From: an uncultured Collinsella sp.
GTDB taxonomy: Bacteria; Actinomycetota; Coriobacteriia; Coriobacteriales; Coriobacteriaceae
Assembly: GCA_900551815.1 (NCBI GenBank)
Contig: URXE01000009.1
Span: forward strand, 1 to 41,788
DNA: 41,788 nt
Direction: 5' to 3'
Below, one piece after another: positions 5,321-13,728 of the stretch (positions within the stretch are counted from its first letter, which is position 1; every line of letters begins with the position of its first letter). A program made the position numbers and the translations under genes. Under the pieces are notes generated by a model. It ran no database searches and was not told the origin of the DNA. It saw only the letters and a program-made list of their open reading frames with translations.

Positions 5321-6571
5321 CTAGAGAGCGGGCGGGAGGGTGTCGAGGAGGGCTCGGGCGGTGTTGGCGGCGCAGTCGCGTGAGTCGATGATGTAGTCGG
5401 CCCAGGCGCGGTAACGCGGCATGCGCTGCTCGGCGAGCTTATCGATGCCATCGCGGGCGGTGATGGGGCGACCCTTGTGGGCGAGTTCATCGAGCTTACG
5501 GTTGAGCATCACAATCTGGCTGTTCTGGTGCAGCAGCGGATAGTTCTCGTCGCGCGTGACCACGCCGCCGCCGGTGGAGAGCACCAGGCCGCTGCGCTTG
5601 GAGATGTCGGCCAGTGCCGCCGTCTCCTGCTCGCGGAAGGCCGCCTCGCCGCGCTCGACGATAAAGTCGGCGCAGGGCATCCCCAGGCGATCCTCAAGCG
5701 CTCGGTCCAAATCGATGTGCTCGCGACCCGTTAGCAGAGCGATCTGCTCGCCCACGCGGGTCTTGCCCGAACCCGGCATGCCGATCAGTGCAATGTTCTG
5801 CTCGCGGTGGGACAGCCGTTCCGTCACATCCAGAATGCGCTCACGCGGAGTAATCTGGCCGGTGTAGCGCTCAACAGCCTGTGCCGCCTGGGCAACAAGC
5901 ATGAGTAGGCCGCCGATGCAGGGGATGCCTCGGCGCTCGGCCTCGAGCATGAGTCCCGTGCGGGCGGGGTTGTAGACAATGTCGATGACGCCCTCGAGCG
6001 CATCGAGGCCTTCGAGCGTGCAGGGGGCGTCGGGACAGTGCGGGAACATACCGGCAGGTGTGCAGTTGACGAGCAACGCGGCATCGTACTGCAGTGCGAT
6101 GTTGTCGTAATTGACCTTGCTCGTGCGACCCACGGGAACGACGATGGCGCCCAGGTCGCCCAGCACCATACTTGCCGTGGTGCCGGCGCCTCCGGTGGCT
6201 CCGAGCACGAGGACCTTCTTGCCGGCAATCTCCACGCCCAGCTCCTCGACCAGGCACTGGAAACCGAAGTAGTCGGTGTTGTCGCCGCGCAGACGGCCAT
6301 CGGGCAGGCGCGTGATGGTGTTGACGTTGCCCATGCGCTCGGCGAGCGGGCTCAGCTCGTCCAGGTAGTCCATGACGGCGCGCTTGTAGGGAATGGTCAC
6401 GTTGGTGCCCTCCCACTCATCGCCGGTCATAAAGGCCGCGAGGTCTTTGGGCTCCCGCTCAAAACGCACGTACTCAAGCCCCGCGAGCTCCTTGTAGATG
6501 GTCGGGGTGTAGCTATGGCCCAGCACGCGGCCCAGCACGCCGTAGGGGCGGGTTGTGGCGACGTCAGTCAT
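5321..6571 (-). CDS. aroE-aroK: Fused shikimate dehydrogenase - shikimate kinase
   Basis: One 416-residue protein carries shikimate steps 4 and 5. Residues 1 to about 255 are AroE, reducing 3-dehydroshikimate with NADPH. It has GHSYTP at the shikimate site, NVTIPYK with catalytic Lys63, GDNTD with Asp100, and the nucleotide loop GATGGAG. Residues about 258-416 are AroK, phosphorylating shikimate. It has Walker A GMPGSGKT at 264-271, the shikimate-binding IDLDRALED region, STGGGVV, and KGRPI in the lid. Both halves appear intact. The start codon immediately follows the pheA stop codon, and GGAGGTG lies inside pheA, so translation is coupled. A separate aroK, or an aroK-aroB fusion, is more usual. 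Confidence 0.95.
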   Translation of the reverse strand: MTDVATTRPYGVLGRVLGHSYTPTIYKELAGLEYVRFEREPKDLAAFMTGDEWEGTNVTIPYKRAVMDYLDELSPLAERMGNVNTITRLPDGRLRGDNTDYFGFQCLVEELGVEIAGKKVLVLGATGGAGTTASMVLGDLGAIVVPVGRTSKVNYDNIALQYDAALLVNCTPAGMFPHCPDAPCTLEGLDALEGVIDIVYNPARTGLMLEAERRGIPCIGGLLMLVAQAAQAVERYTGQITPRERILDVTERLSHREQNIALIGMPGSGKTRVGEQIALLTGREHIDLDRALEDRLGMPCADFIVERGEAAFREQETAALADISKRSGLVLSTGGGVVTRDENYPLLHQNSQIVMLNRKLDELAHKGRPITARDGIDKLAEQRMPRYRAWADYIIDSRDCAANTARALLDTLPPAL

Positions 6572-7717
6572 CTAGAGCACCTCCGTGTAGCTGCCAAAGT
6601 AGGTGAAGCTCTCGCACACGTCATCAATGGAATCGAGTAGGTCATCGAGGGCTTTGCTGCCAAAGGGACAGTCCAGATCGAAGTAGAACATAAACTCAAA
6701 GTCGCGCCCGGGGATGGGGCGGCTCTCGAGCTTGATGAGGTTGATGTTGAGCGCGTAGAAGCGCTCGAGCACGCGATAAAGCGCGCCCGGTTCGTTGGCC
6801 GTGGTGATCATGAGCGATGTACGGTTGGCACCGGGGTAGACGCGCGGCTCGCGGCTGATGACGACGAAGCGCGTGTAGTTGTTGTCCGAGTCCTGAATGT
6901 TTGACTCCAGCACTTCCAGACCGTAGAGCGCCGCGCAACTGCGCGAGGCGATGGCGGCGACGTCGGCGCGCTCGGAGTTGGCGACCATTTCGGCCGACAT
7001 AGCCGTGTTGAGATACTTGGTGGCGTGCAGATCGTGCGCCTCGATAAAGCCGGCGCATTGTGCGATGGCCTGACCGTGGCTATAGACCTCACGAACATCC
7101 TGCAGCTTGGTACCGGGCTTGACGAGCAGGTTATGGTCGATCTTGAGGCGCAGCGAGCGCACGATGTGGAAGTCGAACTGCGCGAGCAGGTCGTAGACCG
7201 CGTTGACCGAGCCCGCGGTGGAGTTTTCGATGGGCAGTACGCCAAACTCGCAGAAGCCGTCGCGCACGGCGCGCATGACACCTTCGAAGGACTCGAAGAA
7301 CGCGATATCAGGCACGGCAAAGAGCTTGCACGCGGCGATCTGGCTGTAGGCACCCTCAACGCCCTGGCAGGCGACGCTGGCAGTCTGGGGGAAGGGCGTG
7401 TCGAAGGCCTCGGCGGTGGCGTGGGCCTTTTGCGAGACCGTGATGCCCTTGAGCTCGTTGATGTAGCGCTGCTGCTCGGCCTTGCTCATGCTCATGAGGA
7501 GACGGAACAAGGTGATGGTCTGCGCCTCGTAGCGCTCGGGCGCGCGGCCGGCAAGGTTGTTGAGCTTGGAGCGCTCGCGGGCGGGGTCGAAGACGGCCTT
7601 GCCCGTCTCGATTTTTGACTTGGCGACCTCGGTGGCAATGTCCATGCGTTCGACAAAACTGTTGAGGAGCGTGGTGTCGATGCCATCGATGGTCTGGCGG
7701 ATGTCGGCAAGGTCCAT
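6572..7717 (-). CDS. pheA: Bifunctional chorismate mutase / prephenate dehydratase
   Basis: This protein converts chorismate to prephenate and then to phenylpyruvate, the phenylalanine branch. The 381 residues comprise three modules. The first is an AroQ-class chorismate mutase helix bundle (about 1-90, LADIRQTIDGIDTTLLNSFVER). The second is the prephenate dehydratase domain (about 108-280, with GVEGAYSQIA, GVLPIENSTAGSV and the YTRFVVI segment holding the catalytic threonine). The third is a C-terminal ACT domain (NEPGALYRVLERF, ESRPIPG) that normally binds phenylalanine for feedback inhibition. The start at 7717 follows AAAGGGG; the longer frame to 7861 passes through a palindromic repeat and is rejected. 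That repeat separates pheA from aroC. Confidence 0.95.
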   Translation of the reverse strand: MDLADIRQTIDGIDTTLLNSFVERMDIATEVAKSKIETGKAVFDPARERSKLNNLAGRAPERYEAQTITLFRLLMSMSKAEQQRYINELKGITVSQKAHATAEAFDTPFPQTASVACQGVEGAYSQIAACKLFAVPDIAFFESFEGVMRAVRDGFCEFGVLPIENSTAGSVNAVYDLLAQFDFHIVRSLRLKIDHNLLVKPGTKLQDVREVYSHGQAIAQCAGFIEAHDLHATKYLNTAMSAEMVANSERADVAAIASRSCAALYGLEVLESNIQDSDNNYTRFVVISREPRVYPGANRTSLMITTANEPGALYRVLERFYALNINLIKLESRPIPGRDFEFMFYFDLDCPFGSKALDDLLDSIDDVCESFTYFGSYTEVL

Positions 7718-7744
7718 AGGGACCCCTTTCGTGAATCGTTGCCT

Positions 7745-7873
7745 GGGGTAGTTAATTTGGGACGAGGCTTTTTTAGCTACCCTTTGACTGCCGACGAATC
7801 GATGAGTGCCAGGGCAAATAACGACTGGCATATGGGGGTAGCTAAAATAGCCCCGTCCCAAATTAACTACCCT
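7745..7873. repeat. Palindromic intergenic element, family B, copy 1
   Basis: Two arms of about 37 bp (7746-7782 and about 7836-7872) are inverted copies with only a few mismatches, separated by about 50 bp. Each arm is itself a hairpin with GGGTAGTTAA or GGGTAGCTAA at one end, TTAGCTACCC at the other, and GGGACG plus a T-run in the middle. The element fills the gap between aroC and pheA. A related full copy is at 16476-16589 and a half copy at 33585-33619. Confidence 0.8.
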
Positions 7874-7886
7874 TGGGGTGGGTTGA

Positions 7887-8984
7887 CTAAAGCTGGTCGG
7901 CGTCTTCTAGGAGGGCGTCCCAGATGGCCAGCGCTGCGGCTGCTTCGGCTACGGGGACGGCGCGCGGGACGATGCAGGGATCGTGACGGCCGTGGACCGA
8001 GAGCTCGGCATTTTCCATAGCGTCCATGTCCACCGTCTGCTGCTCGCGGCCAATGGAGGGCGTGGGCTTTACGGCCATGCGCCACATGACGGGTGCGCCG
8101 GTCGAAATGCCGCCCAGGATGCCGCCGGCATTATTGGACTCGACCTCGATCTTGCCGGTCTCGGCGTCGATGCGATACGGATCGTTGTTCTCGCTGCCGC
8201 GCATGGCGGCGACGGCAAAGCCCATGCCATACTCCACGCCCTTCACGGCGGGAATCCCAAACGCGATCTGCGCGATGCGGTTCTCGATGCCGTCGAACAT
8301 GGGGTCGCCGATGCCCGCGGGCAGGCCGTAGATACCGCACTCCACGATGCCGCCGATGCTGTCGAGCTCGTCGCGCGCGGCCAGGATCTCCTCGCGCATG
8401 CGACCGGCAGCTGCGGCGTCAATGCACGGCAGGTCGTTCGAAAGGATCGCCTTGCGGTCGGCCTCGCGATAGACCATGTCGTCCATGGGCAGATCGGAGA
8501 TGCCACCGATCTGCGCGACGTGCGCCATGACCTTGATGCCGCGGGCCTCGAGTGCCTGCAGCGCGATGCCGCCCGCGATGCACAGGGGCGCTGTCAGGCG
8601 GCCGGAGAAGTGTCCGCCGCCGGCGACGTCGTGCATGTTGTGGTACTTCACGCGTGCCGGAAAGTCCGCGTGGCCCGGGCGGGGCTTGCGGCGCAGCTCG
8701 GAGTAGTCCTTGGAGCGCGTGTTGGTGTTCTCGATGATCGCGGCGATAGGCGCGCCCGTGGTGTGTCCGTCAACTATGCCGGCGATAATGTGGGCGGCGT
8801 CGGCCTCGCGGCGCTTGGTCGCGGTCTCGTCACGGCCGGGGGCGCGACGGTCCAAAAAGGCCTGCAGTTGCTCCAGGTCAACGGCGATACCTGCCGGAAT
8901 TCCATCGAGCGAGCAGCCGATGGCGGGGGAGTGCGACTGGCCGAAGATGCTTACGTGCAAGACGTTGCCAAAGGTCGAGGACAT
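7887..8984 (-). CDS. aroC: Chorismate synthase
   Basis: AroC eliminates phosphate from EPSP to form chorismate, the last common step, using reduced FMN. The 365 residues match the family length. Visible signatures are the N-terminal FGQSHSPAIGCSLDGIPAG, RRAPGRDETATKRREAD, RPGHADFPARVKY, and the central DVAGGGHFSGRLTAPLCIAG. The late SNNAGGILGGISTG block and GRHDPCIVPRAVPVAEA are also typical. The ATG is 1 nt past the aroA stop codon, and GAGGAGGA lies within aroA, so the two are coupled. Confidence 0.97.
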   Translation of the reverse strand: MSSTFGNVLHVSIFGQSHSPAIGCSLDGIPAGIAVDLEQLQAFLDRRAPGRDETATKRREADAAHIIAGIVDGHTTGAPIAAIIENTNTRSKDYSELRRKPRPGHADFPARVKYHNMHDVAGGGHFSGRLTAPLCIAGGIALQALEARGIKVMAHVAQIGGISDLPMDDMVYREADRKAILSNDLPCIDAAAAGRMREEILAARDELDSIGGIVECGIYGLPAGIGDPMFDGIENRIAQIAFGIPAVKGVEYGMGFAVAAMRGSENNDPYRIDAETGKIEVESNNAGGILGGISTGAPVMWRMAVKPTPSIGREQQTVDMDAMENAELSVHGRHDPCIVPRAVPVAEAAAALAIWDALLEDADQL

Positions 8985-8985
8985 G

Positions 8986-10305
8986 CTATTCCTCCTCGAG
9001 CGTGACCTTGCCGCCCAACAGGCGGTAGTGGTCGAAGAAATCGGGATAGGACTTGTTGACGGCCTCGGCGCCGTGGATCACGACCTCGCCGGTTGCGCGA
9101 CTCGCGGCGATGGCGGCCATCATGGCGATGCGGTGGTCGTTGTGCGAATCGACCTCGCCGCCGGTAAAGGCATCGACGCCCTTGATGATGAGGTCGTCAC
9201 CGGCGATGCGCACCTGCGCGCCCAGCGCGGTGAGCTCGCGGGTGGTGGTGACCAGACGGTCAGATTCCTTGATGCGCAGGCGTGCACAATCACGGATGAA
9301 CGTGCGTCCCTGAGCCAGCGATGCCACGGCCGAGATAACAGGCACCAGGTCCGGAATGTCGTGGGCGCTCATCTCAAAGCCGGCGAGCTTGTCGGACTGG
9401 ACGGTGGCGGCGTTGGTGGAGCGCACGATGCGGGCGCCAAAGCGCGAAAGCGCGGCGAGCACGTTGCGGTCGCCCTGTGCGGAGCTCAGTGACACGCCTT
9501 CAACGGTGATGGGGTCGGAGCCGATGGCGCCGGCGCACAGCCAAAAGGCGGCGTTGGACCAATCACCCTCTACGGTCACGCTGCCGGGCGTGCGGTACGA
9601 GCCGCTGTTCACGCGGAAGTTCGTGACCTCGGGCTGGCCGTCCTTGGCCGGAATACGCTCGACGTTGACCTCGACGCCGAAAGCCTTCATGGCCTGGATC
9701 GTCAGGTTGATGTAGGGGCGGCTCTCGATGAGGCCGGTCACCTGCACGCAGGAAGGCTGGGCGAGCAACGGGGCTGCCAATAGCAGGCCCGAGATGTACT
9801 GCGAGCTCACGTTGCCCGGAAGCACAAAGGTGCCCGGGCGCATGCGGCCGCTCGTCTTGAGCGGAAAACCGCCCAGGCCCTGCAGGTCGCAACCGGCGGC
9901 GATGATCTCGTCCGAGAGCGGGGAAAGCGGGCGGGCGCCCAGGCGGCCCTGGCCCACGAAGGTGGCCTCCGCGCCCAGCGCGCAGGCCACGGGCAGCATG
10001 AATCGCAGCGTGGAGCCACTCTCACCGCAGTCGAGCGTGCCGCCGGCAAGGGCCTTGAGCAGGCCAAATTCAATGCTCTTCATGGTGGGGTGAACCTGGA
10101 AGCCGTCCTCGACGGTCTCGATGCGGGCGCCGAGCGCCGTGAGGCAGCGTACCGTGGCCTCGATATCGGCGCAGGTCGTGTTACAGGCAACGTGCGTCTC
10201 GCCGTTGGCAAGCGCGGCGCAGATGATGAGGCGATGAGCCATCGATTTGGAAGCGATGGCGGGAACGGTGCCCTTGAGCGGGGACGGGGTGATGCGGGCT
10301 AACAT
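8986..10305 (-). CDS. aroA: 3-phosphoshikimate 1-carboxyvinyltransferase (EPSP synthase)
   Basis: AroA joins PEP to shikimate-3-phosphate, giving EPSP. The 439 residues include SKSMAHRLIICAALA near the N-terminus and DCGESGSTLRFMLPVA, the equivalent of the NCGNSGTT motif. LGARPLSPLSD, the RLRIKESDRL motif and NDHRIAMM near the C-terminus are also present. The start ATG at 10305 overlaps the 3' end of aroB, and GGGAGACG lies upstream; the longer frame to 10386 would lie within aroB. The overlap with aroB and the 1-nt gap to aroC indicate tight coupling. The DCGES motif departs from the glycine-alanine arrangement of E. coli. Confidence 0.97.
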   Translation of the reverse strand: MLARITPSPLKGTVPAIASKSMAHRLIICAALANGETHVACNTTCADIEATVRCLTALGARIETVEDGFQVHPTMKSIEFGLLKALAGGTLDCGESGSTLRFMLPVACALGAEATFVGQGRLGARPLSPLSDEIIAAGCDLQGLGGFPLKTSGRMRPGTFVLPGNVSSQYISGLLLAAPLLAQPSCVQVTGLIESRPYINLTIQAMKAFGVEVNVERIPAKDGQPEVTNFRVNSGSYRTPGSVTVEGDWSNAAFWLCAGAIGSDPITVEGVSLSSAQGDRNVLAALSRFGARIVRSTNAATVQSDKLAGFEMSAHDIPDLVPVISAVASLAQGRTFIRDCARLRIKESDRLVTTTRELTALGAQVRIAGDDLIIKGVDAFTGGEVDSHNDHRIAMMAAIAASRATGEVVIHGAEAVNKSYPDFFDHYRLLGGKVTLEEE

Positions 10306-11405
10306 GCGGAAACGTCTCCCTTCTGGCCGAGGCCCTCGGCAATCAAATCGTGGAAGGTGGAAAGCGGCGTGCGGTCGATGCTGCAACGGCCAATGCCGTG
10401 CGGAATTACCAGGTCGATGGTGTCGCCCGCGCGCTTTTTGTCGTGGAGCGCCTCGGCAAAGACGGTATCGGCATCTAGGTCGCAGCGGGTCTTGAGGCCG
10501 TGGCGGGCGCAGAGCTCCTCAATACGATCGGGCAGCCCGGCGTCACAAATGCCGTGCAAGGCTGCGGCACGCGTGATGATGCCCATGCCAATCGACACGC
10601 AGTTGCCATGGCCGAGCTCAAAGTGCTCGCAGGCTTCGACGGCGTGTCCGGCGCTGTGGCCAAAGTTGAGAAGCTTGCGCTGATTGGTTTCGCGCTCGTC
10701 GGCAACGACCACGGCGCGCTTAATGTCGATATTGCGGGCGATGATGAGCGCCACACGGGCCACGTCGCGGTTCAGCAGCTCAAGCGTGAGCGGGGTCTTC
10801 TCCAGCTCGGCGAAGAGCTCGGGGTCGGCGATCACGGCTTGCTTGACGACCTCGCCGCAGCCGTCGGCGAACTGCTCGGGCGTGAGGGTCGCCAGGCACC
10901 CCACGTCAGCGATGACCACGCTCGGCTGCCAAAAGGCGCCGGCCAGGTTCTTGCCGGCTGCCAGGTCGATGGCCGTCTTGCCGCCAACCGACGAATCTAC
11001 CATGGCGAGCAGGCTTGTGGGAATTTGCACAAACTTGCAGCCGCGCATGTAGGTGGCGGCCACAAAGCCCGCAACGTCGCCCACGACGCCGCCGCCGAGT
11101 GCCACGATTACGTCGGAGCGCGAAAGCTCGTGCTCGGCCACAAACTCCAAAATGGCAACGTAGGTCTCGGCACGCTTATGGGCCTCGCCGGCCTCGAAGG
11201 TGCAGATGCTCACCTCGTAGCCTGCGGATTCGAGGCTCTGCTTAACGGGCATCTGGTAGAGGGGGCCTACGTTGGTGTCCGTCACGATGACGGCGCGTGA
11301 GCCGCCGGCGGTGGCGCGTACGAGCGGGCCTGCCTGCTCCAGCAAAAACGTGCCCACATGCACCTGGTAGGGGCGTGCGGTGTCGATATCGATGGTAATC
11401 GCCAT
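10299..11405 (-). CDS. aroB: 3-dehydroquinate synthase
   Basis: AroB cyclises DAHP to 3-dehydroquinate using NAD and a divalent metal, shikimate step 2. The 368 residues show VIVTDTNVGPLY, the nucleotide motif ALGGGVVGDVAGFVAATYMRG and QIPTSLLAMVDSSVGGKTAID. DGCGEVVKQAVI and NFGHSAGHAVEA (metal histidine) follow. The RBS AAAGGA lies upstream of the ATG. Its stop codon overlaps the aroA start. A 36 bp gap separates it from tyrA upstream. Confidence 0.97.
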   Translation of the reverse strand: MAITIDIDTARPYQVHVGTFLLEQAGPLVRATAGGSRAVIVTDTNVGPLYQMPVKQSLESAGYEVSICTFEAGEAHKRAETYVAILEFVAEHELSRSDVIVALGGGVVGDVAGFVAATYMRGCKFVQIPTSLLAMVDSSVGGKTAIDLAAGKNLAGAFWQPSVVIADVGCLATLTPEQFADGCGEVVKQAVIADPELFAELEKTPLTLELLNRDVARVALIIARNIDIKRAVVVADERETNQRKLLNFGHSAGHAVEACEHFELGHGNCVSIGMGIITRAAALHGICDAGLPDRIEELCARHGLKTRCDLDADTVFAEALHDKKRAGDTIDLVIPHGIGRCSIDRTPLSTFHDLIAEGLGQKGDVSAC

Positions 11406-11441
11406 AAGCTTCGGTCCTTTCGACCTGGCGTGATGGGTGGT

Positions 11442-12356
11442 CTAGTGGGAGGCCTCGTCGTCGAGCGCGCGCTTGATGCGGTCGCCCTCGGCAAGGAGAT
11501 TCTCCAGATAGCGCTGGTCGCGGTCCTTAAGGGCGCGGCTGTAGGCGCCGAGCGATTCGATCAGATGGTCGATCTCGAAGGCGAGCGCATCGGCGTTGTC
11601 GATCATGAGCTCGGACCACATCTGCGGATTGAGGTGCGCTACGCGGGTGAGGTCGCGGTAGCTGCCCGCCGAAAAGCCGTGGTGGACCTGAGCGGTCGGG
11701 CTCTTAACATAGGCGTTGGAGACGACGTGCGCGAGCTGGCTCGTAAAGGCGATGACGCGGTCGTGCTCGGCGGGGCTCGTTACGCTGAACTTGCCAAAGC
11801 CTAAGGGGCGCACCATCTCGCGCACCTGGCCCAAAAGCTCCAGCTTTAGTGCGTCGTCCACTGCGGGCGGTATAAGCACGAGCGGTGCGTCCTGGAACAG
11901 GTCGGCGCGGGAATGCGCGTAGCCCGAGAACTGCGTGCCCGCCATGGGATGCGCGCCCACAAAGTAAAAACCGTGCTCGCGAGCAAGCTCAAAGGCGCGC
12001 TCGCACACGATACCCTTGACGCCCACGGTGTCGATCACCACGGGACCCATGATGGCCTCGGTGTCGGTGGCGTCGGCGAGTGCCTGGGCGTGCGCCTCGA
12101 GCCACTCTATGCAGGCCTCGGGGTAGCATGCCAGGACGATGATGTCGCATTCGCCGAGCGTCTCGTCGTTGAGCTCGCCGGCAACGGTGCCCATGCTGGC
12201 GGCCGTCATGACGTCGTCATCGGGGTCCCACGCCAGCACGCGGATGCCCGCCTGCGCATAGCCGCGGGCAAAGCTGCCGCCGATGAGGCCCAGGCCCACG
12301 ATGCCGGCGCACTTGGGGCCACCCTGGTTAACGCGTGCGTTTCTCACCGTACCCAT
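11442..12356 (-). CDS. tyrA: Prephenate dehydrogenase
   Basis: TyrA oxidatively decarboxylates prephenate to 4-hydroxyphenylpyruvate, the tyrosine branch. The 304 residues start with a Rossmann motif GLGLIGGSFARGYAQAG. Further signatures are DTVGVKG, FVGAHPMAGTQFSG with the catalytic histidine, and SPAEHDRVIAFTSQLAHVV. There is no ACT domain and no fused chorismate mutase, so feedback control by tyrosine is not evident. It starts 3 nt after the aroF stop codon, with GGAG inside aroF, suggesting coupling. A cyclohexadienyl or arogenate dehydrogenase specificity cannot be excluded from sequence alone. Confidence 0.93.
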   Translation of the reverse strand: MGTVRNARVNQGGPKCAGIVGLGLIGGSFARGYAQAGIRVLAWDPDDDVMTAASMGTVAGELNDETLGECDIIVLACYPEACIEWLEAHAQALADATDTEAIMGPVVIDTVGVKGIVCERAFELAREHGFYFVGAHPMAGTQFSGYAHSRADLFQDAPLVLIPPAVDDALKLELLGQVREMVRPLGFGKFSVTSPAEHDRVIAFTSQLAHVVSNAYVKSPTAQVHHGFSAGSYRDLTRVAHLNPQMWSELMIDNADALAFEIDHLIESLGAYSRALKDRDQRYLENLLAEGDRIKRALDDEASH

Positions 12357-12359
12357 GGC

Positions 12360-13385
12360 CTACTCCTGAACGGTCTCTTGGCAGACGACCTCGCGGATGG
12401 CGCGGATGCGGAGCATGGTGTCGTCGAACTGGTCGGGGGTGAGCGCCTGAGCGCCGTCGGACCAAGCGTGGCTCGGGTCGTCGTGGACCTCGATCTCCAG
12501 ACCGTTGGCGCCACAGGCAGTCGCGGCGAGCGCCATGGGCTCAACATAGCGGGTGTAACCGGTGGCGTGGCTGGGGTCGGCGACGACGGGCAGGTGCGAC
12601 AGGTGGTGCAGCACCGGCACGGCGTTGAGGTCGAAGGTGTTGCGGGTGCGGGTCTCGAAGGTGCGGATGCCGCGCTCGCACAGGATGACGTTGTCGTTGC
12701 CCTCGCTCATGATGTACTCGGCTGCCATAAGCAGCTCGTCGACGGTGCCGGACATGCCGCGCTTGAGCAGGATCGGGGTCTGCGTCTTGCCGACTTCCTT
12801 GAGCAGGGGGAAGTTCTGGGCGTTGCGAGCGCCAATCTGCATGACGTCGATCTTTTTGTCGAGGAAGACCTGCACGTCGCGCGGGTCCATAATCTCGGTG
12901 ACGATTGGCATGTCGAGCTCGGCGGATGCCTCGCACAGCAGGTCCAGGCCGGCGGGGCCCATGCCTTGGTAGGCGTACGGGGAGGTGCGGGGCTTGTAGG
13001 CGCCACCGCGCAGCATCGTGGCACCGGCGGCCTTCACGCGGCGGGCGATGCGGATGAGGTTCTCGCCCTCGACGGAGCAGGGACCGGCGATGACCTGGAA
13101 CTGGTCGCCGCCGATCTTGACGCCGTGGCCGCAGTCGATGACGGAGTCCTCGGGGTGGAACTTGCGGTTGGCGCGCTTGAACGGTTCGGAGACGCGCTGC
13201 ACGCGCTCGACGACGTCCATGGACTCGAGCAGGAACGGGTCGATCTTGGTCGTATCGCCCACCAGGCCGATGATGGTCTCGTTCTCGCCGCGCGAGACGT
13301 CGGTCTTGAGTCCTTTTTTCTCGATCCAGCTGACGATGTGGCTGACGGCTTCGTCGCTGGCGCTCTGCTTTAAAATCGCAATCAT
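12360..13385 (-). CDS. aroF: 3-deoxy-7-phosphoheptulonate (DAHP) synthase, type I-beta
   Basis: This enzyme condenses PEP and erythrose-4-phosphate to DAHP, the committed step of aromatic biosynthesis. The 341 residues have a ferredoxin-like N-terminal domain (1 to about 75) typical of the Thermotoga-type class, which senses aromatic end products in relatives. A TIM barrel follows with VIAGPCSVEGEN, RGGAYKPRTSPYAYQG, QIGARNAQNF, LLKRGMSGT and DPSHATG. The start at 13385 follows GAGAGG; the longer frame to 13457 runs through a terminator-like hairpin. It is the first gene of the cluster and so probably the point where transcription is controlled. Confidence 0.96.
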   Translation of the reverse strand: MIAILKQSASDEAVSHIVSWIEKKGLKTDVSRGENETIIGLVGDTTKIDPFLLESMDVVERVQRVSEPFKRANRKFHPEDSVIDCGHGVKIGGDQFQVIAGPCSVEGENLIRIARRVKAAGATMLRGGAYKPRTSPYAYQGMGPAGLDLLCEASAELDMPIVTEIMDPRDVQVFLDKKIDVMQIGARNAQNFPLLKEVGKTQTPILLKRGMSGTVDELLMAAEYIMSEGNDNVILCERGIRTFETRTRNTFDLNAVPVLHHLSHLPVVADPSHATGYTRYVEPMALAATACGANGLEIEVHDDPSHAWSDGAQALTPDQFDDTMLRIRAIREVVCQETVQE

Positions 13386-13418
13386 GGTGTGCCTCTCACC
13401 TCGATGGATAGCCCTTGC

Positions 13419-13443
13419 AAAAACGGCCCGCATCGCGAGCCGT
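13419..13443 (-). terminator. Terminator-like hairpin in the aroF leader (possible attenuator)
   Basis: Read on the minus strand, ACGGCTCGC pairs with GCGGGCCGT (one G-U pair) around a GAT loop and is followed by TTTTT. It lies 34-58 nt upstream of the aroF ATG. No minus-strand gene is seen upstream that it would terminate, so a leader attenuator is plausible. A TATAAT lies directly upstream (13444-13449). If that is the -10 box, the transcript would start inside the hairpin and attenuation would fail. Confidence 0.5.
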
Positions 13444-13465
13444 ATTATATGGTGCATGAGAGTTT

Positions 13466-13494
13466 ATACTATCTGACTCGCTTTTGCCGCCTAA
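13466..13494 (-). promoter_or_regulatory. Possible promoter of the aromatic cluster
   Basis: On the minus strand a TTAGGC (13489-13494) and TAGTAT (13466-13471) are 17 bp apart. They would start a transcript near 13459, upstream of the leader hairpin. A better -10 match, TATAAT at 13444-13449, lacks a recognisable -35 box. Which one is used cannot be decided here. Confidence 0.3.
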
Positions 13495-13547
13495 AGCGCA
13501 CCGTCGTGGCGCGTCTCCCACGTAATTGCAAAGCTTTTTCTATTATT

Positions 13548-13577
13548 TTGTTAGCCCGTGGTGCACTTGGGTATAAT
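13548..13577 (+). promoter_or_regulatory. Promoter of tRNA-Arg
   Basis: TTGTTA (13548-13553) and a consensus TATAAT (13572-13577) are 18 bp apart. They end 11 bp before the tRNA, as expected for a stable RNA gene. Confidence 0.65.
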
Positions 13578-13588
13578 GCCTACCGTTC

Positions 13589-13665
13589 GCCCTATTAGCT
13601 CAGGGGATTAGAGCGTCTGCCTCCGGAGCAGAAGGCCGTTGGTTCGAATCCAACATGGGGCACCA
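13589..13665 (+). tRNA. tRNA-Arg (anticodon CCG)
   Basis: The acceptor stem GCCCTAT pairs with ATGGGGC, and CCA is encoded (13663-13665). The D arm contains TAGCTCAGGGGATTAGAGC. The anticodon arm is TCTGC-CTCCGGA-GCAGA with CCG at the anticodon positions. The T arm contains GTTGG-TTCGAATC-CAAC. It reads CGG codons. The gene is followed by a terminator hairpin. Confidence 0.97.
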
Positions 13666-13676
13666 TCGAACGTAAG

Positions 13677-13712
13677 ACCGTCCGAACCTCGCATGGTCCG
13701 GGCGGTTTTCTT
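13677..13712 (+). terminator. Terminator after tRNA-Arg
   Basis: ACCGTCCG (13677-13684) pairs with CGGGCGGT (13699-13706) with one wobble, followed by TTTCTT. It lies between the tRNA and the P-type ATPase start. Confidence 0.65.
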
Positions 13713-13728
13713 ATACCGACGCGACGTG

